Positions 1 to 6,503 of a stretch of 9,710 nucleotides of DNA are shown here, piece after piece (positions within the stretch are counted from its first letter, which is position 1; every line of letters starts with the position of its first letter). The stretch is taken from contig JAEZWW010000111.1 in NCBI GenBank assembly GCA_023442945.1, forward strand, positions 1-9,710, read 5' to 3'. The position numbers were made by a program, and so were the translations under genes. The notes beneath the pieces were generated by a model. The model did not search any database, was not told the origin of the DNA, and saw nothing but the letters and a program-made list of their open reading frames with translations. This DNA is from Pseudomonadota bacterium. GTDB taxonomy: Bacteria; Pseudomonadota; Gammaproteobacteria; Burkholderiales; Burkholderiaceae_C.

Positions 1-143
1 GCCCAGGCGGCCAGGCCGCTGCCGGCCGCCGCGCCCGCGGCCACGCGCCGCAGCCAGTCGCGCCGGCTTTCGTACACCGCGCGGGGCGTGATCTCGCTGG
101 GCACGCGGTGGTCGTGCGGGTCGGGGCGGACGGATCGTGGCAT
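1..143 (-). CDS. msrP: Protein-methionine-sulfoxide reductase catalytic subunit MsrP, N-terminal part
   Basis: Only the first 47 codons are inside the window; the gene runs off the left edge. The reverse strand reads MPRSVRPDPHDHRVPSEITP and continues into a twin-arginine motif SRRDWLRR at residues 26-33, followed by an Ala/Gly-rich hydrophobic stretch. The phrase SE(I/V)TP..VY..RR shortly before the hydrophobic stretch is typical of MsrP (YedY), a Tat-exported molybdopterin enzyme that reduces methionine sulfoxide in periplasmic proteins with electrons from the membrane heme protein MsrQ. The start is supported by a GAGGAG ribosome binding site at 153-158, nine bases upstream of the ATG. It is divergent from the sugar dehydrogenase gene. 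The catalytic domain is not visible, so the call rests on the leader alone; another Tat-exported molybdoenzyme is the main alternative. Confidence 0.75.
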   Translation of the reverse strand, partial: MPRSVRPDPHDHRVPSEITPRAVYESRRDWLRRVAAGAAAGSGLAAW

Positions 144-287
144 GGGGAAAGTCTCCTCAAAAAAGGCGGGCGCCGAAGCGATTGCATGGGTGTCACAGGC
201 GGCTTCACCGAAGCCCCGCTCGACCACGCGACAAGCGCCGTCGCCGCTGGCATCATCCTACGACCTGTCCTTTGCTGCCAAGTTCAC
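144..287. other. Divergent intergenic region between msrP and the sugar dehydrogenase
   Basis: This 144-bp gap must hold the promoters of two divergent genes. I see the msrP ribosome binding site (153-158) and a perfect 6-bp hairpin, GGCTTC/GAAGCC with loop ACC, at 201-215. I do not see a convincing -35/-10 pair on either strand. The dehydrogenase start has no clear Shine-Dalgarno sequence. Confidence 0.4.
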
Positions 288-1493
288 ATGGTCCTGCGCA
301 CACTGGGGGGCGTCGCGCTCGCGGGCGCCGCCCTGCTCACCACCCTACCCGCCCACGCGCGCGGTTACACGCCGCAGGGGCGCTGCGGCCCGCACGCGCG
401 CGTGGTCATCGACGCTGTGCCTACCGGCCACTGCGTCGCGCTGATCGCCGACGAGGCCGAGGGGCTGCAAGCCCCGCGCCGCCTCCTGGAGGTGGCGCCC
501 GGCCGCTTCTGGGTCATCGACATGGGCGCCAACTGGGTGCCAAAAAAGGGACGCCTGCTGGAGTTGACCCTCCCGCCCGGTGCCGCCCGCGCCAGCGTGC
601 GCACCCTGGCCGACACACTGGACCGCCCGCTCGGCCTGGCGCTGGGGCCGGACGGCCAGGTTTGGGTGGGCGAGGCCGACCGCCTGTGGCGCACGCCCAT
701 CCCGCCCGCCGGTCAGCCGGTGCAGCGCCAGGTCATGCTGGAAGGCTTGCCGAACGACGGCGCGCACCCGCTCAAAGAAATCGCCTTCGGCCCGGGCAAC
801 AGCCTGTACGTGAACATGGGCTCGGTCACCGACGCCTGCCGCAACGACGCTCAGCAGCAGCCCATGCCCTGCCCCGAACTGGGGGGCGCCCGCCCGCGCG
901 GCGCGGTCTACCGCGCGCGCCTGGACCCGCAGGACGGCTGGATGGTGAAGGACTTCGCGCCGTTTGCAACCGGCCTGCGCAATTCGGTGGCGCTGGTCGC
1001 GCTGCCGGGCGGCACCGTGCTGCAGGCTGAAAACTCGATCGACTACCGCGACGCGGGCGAGCCGCCTGAGGAGCTGAACCAGCTGCAAGCCGGCCGCCAC
1101 TACGGCTGGCCGTACTGCGTGGGTCGCGGCATGGCGGCGCGCGGCTACGAAAAGCGTTACGACTGCAAGAAATCCACGTCGCCGCTGCAGCTCTGGCCCG
1201 CACACGCCGCGCCGCTGCACCTGCTGCGCGGCGCGGACGGATCGGCCTACGCCAACCAGCTGCTGGCGGCCTGGCACGGCCCGCAAGGCCACCGCGTGGT
1301 GCGCGTGCCCCTGGGCACCAACGGCCTGCCCACCGGCAAGCCGCAGTCCGTGCTGGACGGTTGGACGGCTAAAACCGGCGTGCGTCCTCTTGGCCGACCG
1401 ACCGGCCTGGCGATCGACCGCGCGGGCCAGCTGTGGGTGGTGGAAGACTTCAACCGCACCGTGCTGCTGGTGCGCAAGGCGGCGGCGCCTTGA
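288..1493 (+). CDS. Exported PQQ-dependent sugar (glucose/sorbosone-type) dehydrogenase
   Basis: This 401-residue protein belongs to the soluble glucose/sorbosone dehydrogenase beta-propeller family, whose members oxidise sugars or related alcohols with PQQ in the periplasm. Family phrases include DRPLGLALGPDGQVWVGEADRL (residues 112-133), KEIAFGPGNSLYVNMGS (163-179), GLRNSVALV (229-237), ENSIDY (248-253), EELNQLQAGRHYGWPYC (261-277) and GRPTGLAIDRAGQLWVVED (369-387). These include the repeated G(L/S)xxxxDGxxWV propeller blades. I chose the ATG at 288 because it begins a Sec signal peptide (MVLRTLGGVALAGAALLTTL, probable cleavage after AHA at 22-24). Upstream in-frame starts would add an unrelated stretch. 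Cysteines at 33/49, 184/195 and 277/293 could form disulfides. No PQQ biosynthesis or electron-acceptor gene lies beside it. The substrate cannot be told, and PQQ use is inferred from the family. Its last 27 codons are duplicated downstream. Confidence 0.85.
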   Translation: MVLRTLGGVALAGAALLTTLPAHARGYTPQGRCGPHARVVIDAVPTGHCVALIADEAEGLQAPRRLLEVAPGRFWVIDMGANWVPKKGRLLELTLPPGAARASVRTLADTLDRPLGLALGPDGQVWVGEADRLWRTPIPPAGQPVQRQVMLEGLPNDGAHPLKEIAFGPGNSLYVNMGSVTDACRNDAQQQPMPCPELGGARPRGAVYRARLDPQDGWMVKDFAPFATGLRNSVALVALPGGTVLQAENSIDYRDAGEPPEELNQLQAGRHYGWPYCVGRGMAARGYEKRYDCKKSTSPLQLWPAHAAPLHLLRGADGSAYANQLLAAWHGPQGHRVVRVPLGTNGLPTGKPQSVLDGWTAKTGVRPLGRPTGLAIDRAGQLWVVEDFNRTVLLVRKAAAP

Positions 1494-1520
1494 GCCAAAG
1501 AAAATTCAGAATTTCGAGCC

Positions 1521-1578
1521 AAATCGACCTCTGGCCCTAAAGCCACCTGCGCAGCCAGCTACCGAATTAATAGTAAAT
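1521..1578 (+). repeat. Short interspersed repeat, copy A
   Basis: The core reads CCACCTGCGCAGCCAGCTA after GGCCCTAAAG, and ends near TTAATAGTAA. It matches five other copies in this window (1775-1831, 7280-7334, 7446-7500, 8205-8262 and, inverted, 9271-9324). It lies 27 bases after the dehydrogenase stop codon. I recall similar sequences as frequent between genes of Comamonadaceae, but no search was done. Confidence 0.85.
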
Positions 1579-1660
1579 GGCACACCGACCGCACACCACA
1601 CAACAGTCGCCAAGCCCCATCCCAACAGACGCCATGCCCGGACCTGCGCCGGGCATCAGC

Positions 1661-1747
1661 ATGGCGATCGACCGCGCGGGCCAGCTGTGGGTGGTGGAAG
1701 ACTTCAACCGCACCGTGCTGCTGGTGCGCAAGGCGGCGGCGCCCTGA
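1661..1747 (+). pseudogene. Duplicated C-terminal fragment of the sugar dehydrogenase gene
   Basis: This fragment reads M followed by AIDRAGQLWVVEDFNRTVLL and VRKAAAP, then a stop. It equals residues 375-401 of the intact protein just upstream. The ATG at 1661 is created by the duplication junction (..CAGC|ATGGCG..) and has no ribosome binding site, so I regard it as a remnant and not a gene. Within the coding part the only difference from the parent is the third base of the last proline codon (CCT to CCC), so the copy is either recent or homogenised. Confidence 0.9.
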
Positions 1748-1774
1748 GCCAAAGAAAATTCAGAATTTCGAGCC

Positions 1775-1831
1775 AAATCGACCTCTGGCCCTAGTGCCAC
1801 CTGCGCGGCCAGCTATTCACTTAATAGCAAA
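1775..1831 (+). repeat. Short interspersed repeat, copy B
   Basis: This is the counterpart of copy A inside the second unit of the 254-bp duplication, with the core CCACCTGCGCGGCCAGCTA and the tail TTAATAGCAA. It is nearly identical to copy A up to CAGCTA and then diverges sharply, so the part after the core was not inherited unchanged with the rest of the duplication. Confidence 0.85.
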
Positions 1832-1881
1832 CAGCACGCCGACCTCATGCCACGCAACGTTCGCCGAACCCCATCCCAGCC

Positions 1882-1980
1882 AACGCCATGCCCGGACCTG
1901 CGCCGGGCATCAGCGTTGTCCCCCTTCCGAAGCGCGCAGCGCGAAGAGAGAGGGGGAAGCCGCGTCAGCGGCTCAGGGGG
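1882..1980. repeat. Three-hairpin intergenic block, copy 1 (candidate bidirectional terminator)
   Basis: Hairpin I has an 8-bp stem ATGCCCGG/CCGGGCAT (1888-1895/1903-1910) with loop ACCTGCG, inside an outer AACGC/GCGTT stem. Hairpin II pairs TCCCCCT (1919-1925) with AGGGGGA (1951-1957) around an inner GCGC/GCGC stem. Hairpin III pairs AGCCGC (1958-1963) with GCGGCT (1968-1973) around loop GTCA. A second AGGGGG follows at 1975-1980. The block ends 10 bases before the ccsB stop and sits between two convergent genes, so transcription termination from both sides is plausible. There is no U-tract, so it is not a classical intrinsic terminator. A second copy lies at 7532-7633. Confidence 0.85.
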
Positions 1981-1990
1981 TGCCGCCCGA

Positions 1991-3331
1991 TCACAGCTCG
2001 CCGTAGCTGTGCAAGCCCGACAGGAACATGTTCACACCGATGAAGGCGAAGGTCGTCACCGCCAGGCCGGCCAGCGCCCACCACGACGCCACGGTGCCGC
2101 GCAGGCCCTTCATCAGGCGCATGTGCAGCCAGGCTGCGTAGTTCAGCCAGACGAGCAGCGCCCAGGTTTCCTTCGGGTCCCAGCTCCAGTAGCCGCCCCA
2201 GGCCTCGGCCGCCCACAGCGCGCCCAGCACGGTGGCGATGGTGAAGAAGGCAAAGCCCACGGCGATGGACTTGTACATCACGTCGTCCAGCACCTCGAAG
2301 CTGGGCAGGCGCTCGGCGATGCGCTTGCGGCCCAGCAGGATGCCGCCCACGATCAGCGCGGCGATGATGGCGTAGCCCAGCCAGTAGCTGCCGCCGGCCT
2401 CGCCCACGCCGCGCTGGCGGAAGGCGATCGGCACGAAGCACAGCGCGATGCCGAACAGCCAGATCGGCGTCAGCTTGTACCAGCGGGTTTCGGTCGCCTG
2501 CTGCTTGATCAGGTAGGCGAACGCCACCATGGCGGCCAGCGCGAAGGTGCCGTAGCCGATGAAGTTGGCCGGCACGTGCAGCTTCATCCACCAGCTTTTC
2601 AGGGCCGGGACCAGCGGCTGGATCTCGTGCGCCTCGCGCACCAGCGTGTACCACAGCAAAAAGCCCACGGCCGCGCTGACCACCAGCATGACGAAGGCGC
2701 CCATCGAACGGGTCTTGTACTGCGCTTCGTAGTACAGGTAGAACAGCGCCGTCATCCAGCAGAACAGCACGAACACTTCGTAAAGGTTGCTGACCGGGAT
2801 GTGGCCGATGTCCGGGCCCAGCTGGTGGCCTTCGTACCAGCGCACCATGGTACCGATCAGCGCCAGCGTGACGGCAACCCAGGCCAGCTTGCTGCCGATG
2901 CCTTCAAAGGTGTCGGCCTGTGTCTTGGCGAACATGCCGACCCAGTAGAAGGCCGTGCTCATGAAGAAGATGACGCTCATCCACAGGATGGCCGACTGGC
3001 TGGACAGGAAGTACTTCAGCCAGAACACCGTGTCGCCGCGCTTGAGGTCGCCGTCGTAAGACACGATGGCCAGCAGCGACAGCGCGCCCACCACCAGCAT
3101 CAGCGTGCGCAGCGGGCGCCAGAACCAGCCCAGCCAGATCACCACCGGCACGGTGCCGGCCAGGATGGCCTTTTCGTACACGTCCATCGACGCGTGGTAG
3201 CGCTGGAAGGCGAAGACCGCCCCCAACACCGCGATCACGGCGAACAGCCAGTCGCCCCAGGTCCGGCGGGCGAAATAGCCCTCATTGAGCGTCAGCGTGG
3301 TGTTGGGCGCGGTGGCGACGTGGGTGTTCAT
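1991..3331 (-). CDS. ccsB: Cytochrome c biogenesis protein CcsB (CcsA/ResC family)
   Basis: This 446-residue polytopic membrane protein carries the heme-handling tryptophan-rich WWD motif of the CcsA/ResC family, WAAEAWGGYWSWDPKETW (residues 373-390). The expected histidines occur in GHIPVSNLYE (His177), KLHVPANF (His252) and WLHMR (His403). With ResB it forms the System II cytochrome c synthase, which exports heme and attaches it to CXXCH motifs of apocytochromes outside the inner membrane. Hydrophobic segments are spread over the whole length, for example near 28-42, 60-92, 112-135, 212-230, 255-275, 317-335 and 355-375. Its ATG has a strong GGAGGAG at 3339-3345, seven bases away. Only 15 bases separate it from the resB stop, so the two genes form an operon. 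It is long for a CcsA protein; the extra length is at the N-terminus, as I recall for beta-proteobacterial members. Confidence 0.95.
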   Translation of the reverse strand: MNTHVATAPNTTLTLNEGYFARRTWGDWLFAVIAVLGAVFAFQRYHASMDVYEKAILAGTVPVVIWLGWFWRPLRTLMLVVGALSLLAIVSYDGDLKRGDTVFWLKYFLSSQSAILWMSVIFFMSTAFYWVGMFAKTQADTFEGIGSKLAWVAVTLALIGTMVRWYEGHQLGPDIGHIPVSNLYEVFVLFCWMTALFYLYYEAQYKTRSMGAFVMLVVSAAVGFLLWYTLVREAHEIQPLVPALKSWWMKLHVPANFIGYGTFALAAMVAFAYLIKQQATETRWYKLTPIWLFGIALCFVPIAFRQRGVGEAGGSYWLGYAIIAALIVGGILLGRKRIAERLPSFEVLDDVMYKSIAVGFAFFTIATVLGALWAAEAWGGYWSWDPKETWALLVWLNYAAWLHMRLMKGLRGTVASWWALAGLAVTTFAFIGVNMFLSGLHSYGEL

Positions 3332-3346
3332 GACGCGACTCCTCCG

Positions 3347-5470
3347 TCAGGAAGAAGGGTTGAGCAGCTTCTGCTGCAGTTGTTCAAACTCTCGATCGGT
3401 GTCGAGGATCTTGCGGTTCGACGACAGGGCCATGCTGGCCTGCGAGCCCGTCCCGTTCGGGGCCAGCCAGACCCACAGGCGCCGCTCGCGCACGTACAGC
3501 ATGGCGAAGACGCCCAGAATCAGGAACAAGCAGCCCAGGTAGACCACGTTCTTGCCAGGGGCACGCGCCACCTGGAAGACGCTGGCCTGCACGTGCTTGA
3601 AATCCGTGAGTTCGAACGCCACAGGCGCAGGGTACAGCGGTGCGTCCGACAGCGCCAGCACCGATTGCGTCATGAAGCGCTGGGTGTCTTCGCTTTCCGC
3701 CAACGGTTTCTTGCCGGCGGCTTCGCGCGCAACGGCGTTCAGCTCGAACAGGCTGCCGTTCAGGATGCGCAGCAGCACGTCGGCGGCGCGCTCGCGTTCG
3801 CCTTCCGGCACCGCGGTTTCGATGAAATCGGACACCGCCTGCAGGCCACCCACCTGCTTGCCGTTGACTTCTTCCACGCCGGCGAACAGGCCCAGGGCGC
3901 GGCCAGCGGATTCGGTCAATTGCGCGGCCAGCTCGGGCCGCTGGCCGTCCACCGCCTTGGCGACGTAGTTGCGCACCGCGCGCTCGCGCTGCGCCGCATC
4001 GCCCAAGGCCGCGCGCAGCTGCACAAAGCTGTCCATGCTGTGGTCGTCGTCGGCCGGCACGCGCAGGTAGCGGAAGGGCTCGGCCGGGTTTTCGCGCACG
4101 CCCAGCAGGAACACCGGCATGCCGTCGCCCATGTCGACCGGCAGCTGGTAGTTGTGGTATTCCCGCGCCTGGCCGGCGGCGTCGCGCAGCTTGTAAGTGA
4201 TGCTGGGGCCGACGTTGCGCAGCTCGCGCTTGGTCACGGTCTTGTCGGCCGCGCCCAGGCGCTGCGACAGCTGGTGGCCCAGGTCCACCTTGCGCACGTC
4301 GGTGGCGGCCGAGCCTTTGTCGCCGCCCAGGTTTTCGACGTTGATCACGCGCAGCGCGGTGTATTCCAGCATGTACTTGTCCGAGCCATTGGTGATCTGC
4401 GAGGTGGATCCGATCGTGCCTTCCACATCAAAGGGCTTGACGCCGCCGTGCATCGGCACGCCGCGCATCTTCACCGTGGAGCCGCCGTCGTCAAAGCTGC
4501 TCTGGTAGATCTGCACGCCCTTGTAGCTGGCCGGGTGGTTGACCTCGACGCGCGCGTCCTGCGTCTTGCCGGTCTCCTTGTCGTGGATCACGATCTCGGA
4601 GGCGAACAGCTTCGGCATGCCGGTCGAGTAGTACTCAACGATGAACTTCTTCAGCTCCACCGCGAACGGCAACTCCTGCAGCAGGATGCCGTCGGACTGG
4701 CTGAGGATGGCGGTGCTGGACTGCGTGCCCTCCGACACCACCAGATTGCCGCGGAAGGCGGGGTTGTTTTCCGGCAGGCGGTGTTCGGGCTTCACGTCGG
4801 ACACGAAGCCGCCGCCGCTGTAAACCTGCTTGCCGCCCATCCACGTCAGGGCGCGCACGAACAGGTCGCCGTCGAACAGGCCACCCAGGCAGATCAGCAC
4901 GATGGCGCTGTGCGCGGCGATGTAGCCGATCTTGTTGGCCGCGCCGGCCTTGGCCGCCACCATCCAGCCCTTGCCGGCCGGTGTGTCGCGCTCTTGCAGG
5001 CGCACCTTCCAGCCGCCGGTGCTGAGCATCTGGCCGATGCGCTGCGCCTCTTGCGCCGGCGCCTGGGCCAGTTCGCCCGACGCCTTGTGGTGGAAGGCTT
5101 TCAGGCTTTGCTCGCGGATGTTTTCCTTGTAGTTGCGGATGTCCGCCAGGAACTTGGGCGCGTTGCGCAGCACGCACAACGAGGTGCTGACCACCAGAAA
5201 CGCCAGGATCAACAGGAACCACCACGCGCTGTAGACCGCGTTGAGCTTGAGGTCCAGAAACAGCTCGGCCCAGTACGGCCCGAACTGGTTGACGTAGTTG
5301 ACAGCCGGCTCGTGCTGCTTGAGCACGGTGCCGATGACCGAGGCGATGCAGATGACCGTCAGCAGCGCGATGGCAAAGCGCATCGACGACAGCAATTCCG
5401 AAAACCGGCGCAGGGCCAGCGCGCCGCGCGAAGGGGAATCGGAGGGAATACTGCTTGCCGAAGTGGTCAT
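3347..5470 (-). CDS. resB: Cytochrome c biogenesis protein ResB
   Basis: This 707-residue membrane protein is the ResB/Ccs1 partner of CcsB in System II cytochrome c maturation. The family start is visible as RRFSELLSSMRFAIALLTVI (residues 21-40), with transmembrane segments at about 32-52, 80-100 and 181-199, the last carrying His187 in IAAHSAIVLICLGG. A long soluble region (about 200-640), expected outside the membrane, follows. A final transmembrane segment at about 642-660 leads into RERRLWVWL and a short cytoplasmic tail. ResB is thought to keep the apocytochrome cysteines reduced or present the apoprotein while CcsB delivers heme. It is the first gene of the resB-ccsB operon. The only Shine-Dalgarno candidate, GAGG, is just two bases before the ATG, so translation initiation may be weak, or the start may differ slightly. 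An FNR-like box lies about 100 bases upstream. Confidence 0.95.
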   Translation of the reverse strand: MTTSASSIPSDSPSRGALALRRFSELLSSMRFAIALLTVICIASVIGTVLKQHEPAVNYVNQFGPYWAELFLDLKLNAVYSAWWFLLILAFLVVSTSLCVLRNAPKFLADIRNYKENIREQSLKAFHHKASGELAQAPAQEAQRIGQMLSTGGWKVRLQERDTPAGKGWMVAAKAGAANKIGYIAAHSAIVLICLGGLFDGDLFVRALTWMGGKQVYSGGGFVSDVKPEHRLPENNPAFRGNLVVSEGTQSSTAILSQSDGILLQELPFAVELKKFIVEYYSTGMPKLFASEIVIHDKETGKTQDARVEVNHPASYKGVQIYQSSFDDGGSTVKMRGVPMHGGVKPFDVEGTIGSTSQITNGSDKYMLEYTALRVINVENLGGDKGSAATDVRKVDLGHQLSQRLGAADKTVTKRELRNVGPSITYKLRDAAGQAREYHNYQLPVDMGDGMPVFLLGVRENPAEPFRYLRVPADDDHSMDSFVQLRAALGDAAQRERAVRNYVAKAVDGQRPELAAQLTESAGRALGLFAGVEEVNGKQVGGLQAVSDFIETAVPEGERERAADVLLRILNGSLFELNAVAREAAGKKPLAESEDTQRFMTQSVLALSDAPLYPAPVAFELTDFKHVQASVFQVARAPGKNVVYLGCLFLILGVFAMLYVRERRLWVWLAPNGTGSQASMALSSNRKILDTDREFEQLQQKLLNPSS

Positions 5471-5567
5471 GGCCTCAAAGGGGGTCGCCGTGGCGGCGCG
5501 CCACCGGGCAATTGGAGCCGCTGGGCGGCATTCGGTTCAATGCTTGGGCAGGTCGTGCATGAAAAAC

Positions 5568-5581
5568 ATGATGCAAATCAA
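5568..5581 (-). promoter_or_regulatory. FNR/Anr-like binding site upstream of resB-ccsB
   Basis: The minus strand reads TTGAT-TTGC-ATCAT, which matches the FNR/Anr consensus TTGAT-N4-ATCAA at nine of ten defined positions, including the full TGAT-N4-ATCA core. If this is a class II activator site centred at -41.5, transcription would start near 5533. The -10 hexamer would then fall at 5540-5545, where the sequence AAGCAT keeps A2, A5 and T6 of TATAAT. The box lies between the c4 terminator and resB, so it would serve resB-ccsB only. Oxygen control of cytochrome maturation makes biological sense. No experimental support is available here. Confidence 0.55.
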
Positions 5582-5610
5582 GTTTCCACCCGACCCTGTC
5601 CGCCTGCGAC

Positions 5611-5649
5611 CCAAAGACAAAGCCGCGTCGGACAGTCCGAACGCGGCTT
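5611..5649 (-). terminator. Intrinsic terminator of the cytochrome c4 gene
   Basis: A perfect 9-bp stem AAGCCGCGT/ACGCGGCTT (5620-5628/5641-5649) encloses an inner CGGA/TCCG pairing. On the minus strand it is followed by TTTGTCTTT, giving a T-rich tract. It begins 22 bases after the c4 stop codon. Its presence implies that c4 and resB-ccsB are separate transcription units, although read-through cannot be excluded. Confidence 0.8.
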
Positions 5650-5671
5650 GCGGGGGCGGCCACCGTCAGGG

Positions 5672-6289
5672 TCAGCGCAGGCCGGCGATGTAGTCGGCGA
5701 CGGCCTTGATCTCGCGGTCGTTCATCTTGGCCGACACGTCGTGCATCGGGGCGTTGTTGGTGCGGCCGCCGTCGCGGAAGGCGATCAGCTGCTTCACGGT
5801 GTAATCGGCGTGCTGGCCCGCCAGACGCGGGTACTGCGCGGGAATGCCGGCGCCGTTGGGGCTGTGGCAGCCGGCGCAAGCGGGCACGTTGCGGTCCTGG
5901 ATGCCGCCGCGGTAAATGCGCTCGCCCAGCATCACGGTGTCCTTGTTCTTGGCAAAGCCGGGCTTGGCTTTTTGCGTGGCCAGCCAGGCGGAGATGTTGC
6001 GGGCGTCAGCTTCGCTCAAAGCGGCAGCGAAGCCCTGCATGATCGGGTCCTTGCGCACGCCGCTCTTGAACTCAAGCAGCTGCTTGGTCATGTACTCGGG
6101 GTGCTGGCCAGCCAGGCTGGGCTGCGACGGCACGGTCGAATTGCCATCGGCCCCGTGGCAGGCGGCGCACACGGCGCCGTAGCTGGCAGCCCCTTTGGCC
6201 AGATCGACCTTGGGCGCCGCGGGGGCATCGGCGGCGGAAGCGGTGGCGGCCAGCAACGTGGCGGTCAGCAGGACGGCAAACGACTTCAT
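5672..6289 (-). CDS. Diheme cytochrome c4
   Basis: This 205-residue precursor contains two c-type heme sites, CAACH (41-45) and CAGCH (138-142), each in a roughly 90-residue half with the same layout. The likely axial methionines are Met84 (DPIMQGFAAALSEADA) and Met182 (NAPMHDVSAKMND). The repeated (S/R)LAGQHxxYxxKQL phrase after each heme site is typical of cytochrome c4, a periplasmic, often membrane-attached electron carrier to terminal oxidases. I chose the ATG at 6289 because MKSFAVLLTATLLAATASAA is a clean Sec signal peptide ending in ASA. A longer reading frame adds only unrelated residues. No strong Shine-Dalgarno sequence precedes this ATG. It shares the strand with resB-ccsB, which is expected to mature it, but has its own terminator. 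It is divergent from engB. Confidence 0.95.
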   Translation of the reverse strand: MKSFAVLLTATLLAATASAADAPAAPKVDLAKGAASYGAVCAACHGADGNSTVPSQPSLAGQHPEYMTKQLLEFKSGVRKDPIMQGFAAALSEADARNISAWLATQKAKPGFAKNKDTVMLGERIYRGGIQDRNVPACAGCHSPNGAGIPAQYPRLAGQHADYTVKQLIAFRDGGRTNNAPMHDVSAKMNDREIKAVADYIAGLR

Positions 6290-6503
6290 GGGGCGATCAT
6301 CTTTGGAATGAAGGGCTCTCGGGGAGGCGCGAAACCTGGGGATTCTACAATGCCCTCTGCGCCCCACCGCTGCCTTGGCGCCCCCGCACCGCCGTATTCT
6401 TGATCCTGCGCAGGATCGCGCGCATTGGCCGTATCCTCAACTTGGCAGCCCTGCCAACGCCGCAGCGCACGCCCCCCATCATCCAACGATCGCTCCACCG
6501 CCC
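6290..6503. promoter_or_regulatory. Divergent promoter region of cytochrome c4 and engB
   Basis: Two near-consensus -10 hexamers overlap here: TACAAT on the plus strand (6346-6351) and TAGAAT on the minus strand (6342-6347). I see no convincing -35 element for either. A perfect 16-bp palindrome, GATCCTGCGCAGGATC, lies at 6402-6417, between the possible engB start of transcription and its ATG, and could be an operator or a leader hairpin. From TACAAT, engB would have a leader of about 145 bases. Confidence 0.4.

Larger units (their letters stand above)
1408..1914 (+). repeat. 254-bp imperfect tandem duplication of the dehydrogenase gene 3' end and flank
   Basis: Copy 1 runs 1408-1660 and copy 2 runs 1662-1914, aligned without gaps at an offset of exactly 254 bases. 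Each copy contains the last 27 codons and stop of the dehydrogenase gene, an AT-rich patch (GAAAATTCAGAATTTCGAG), a short interspersed repeat and the first hairpin of the block described at 1882-1980. By eye the copies differ at 4 of the first 153 positions, at 19 of the next 70, and at none of the last 30. The divergence is therefore mosaic and not uniform. Confidence 0.93.

Noticed and set aside
108..287. N-terminal extension of the sugar dehydrogenase
   Set aside because: It would overlap the msrP start and ribosome binding site and place 60 unrelated residues before a clean signal peptide.
1408..1914. CRISPR array or satellite
   Set aside because: There are only two units of 254 bp, and each carries a gene tail. 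No short regular repeats with unique spacers are present anywhere in the window.
5537..5569. Possible leader peptide MFFMHDLPKH upstream of resB
   Set aside because: It is only ten codons long and has no good ribosome binding site. It lies upstream of the start of transcription predicted from the FNR box, so it would not be transcribed in that model.
6290..6367. N-terminal extension of cytochrome c4
   Set aside because: The signal peptide begins at the ATG at 6289; the 26 extra residues would precede it and hide it.
1847..6403. A 1518-codon open frame on the plus strand across the whole cytochrome c module
   Set aside because: It is antisense to ccsB, resB and c4, all of which have clear family motifs. 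Its composition (rich in Gln, His, Arg, Ala and Val) is what the reverse strand of GC-rich genes gives. It starts inside the repeat region without a ribosome binding site.
6375..6503. N-terminal extension of EngB from a TTG codon
   Set aside because: The added 43 residues are low-complexity and unlike the family, and they would span the promoter region and the palindrome. The ATG at 6504 gives a normal N-terminus.
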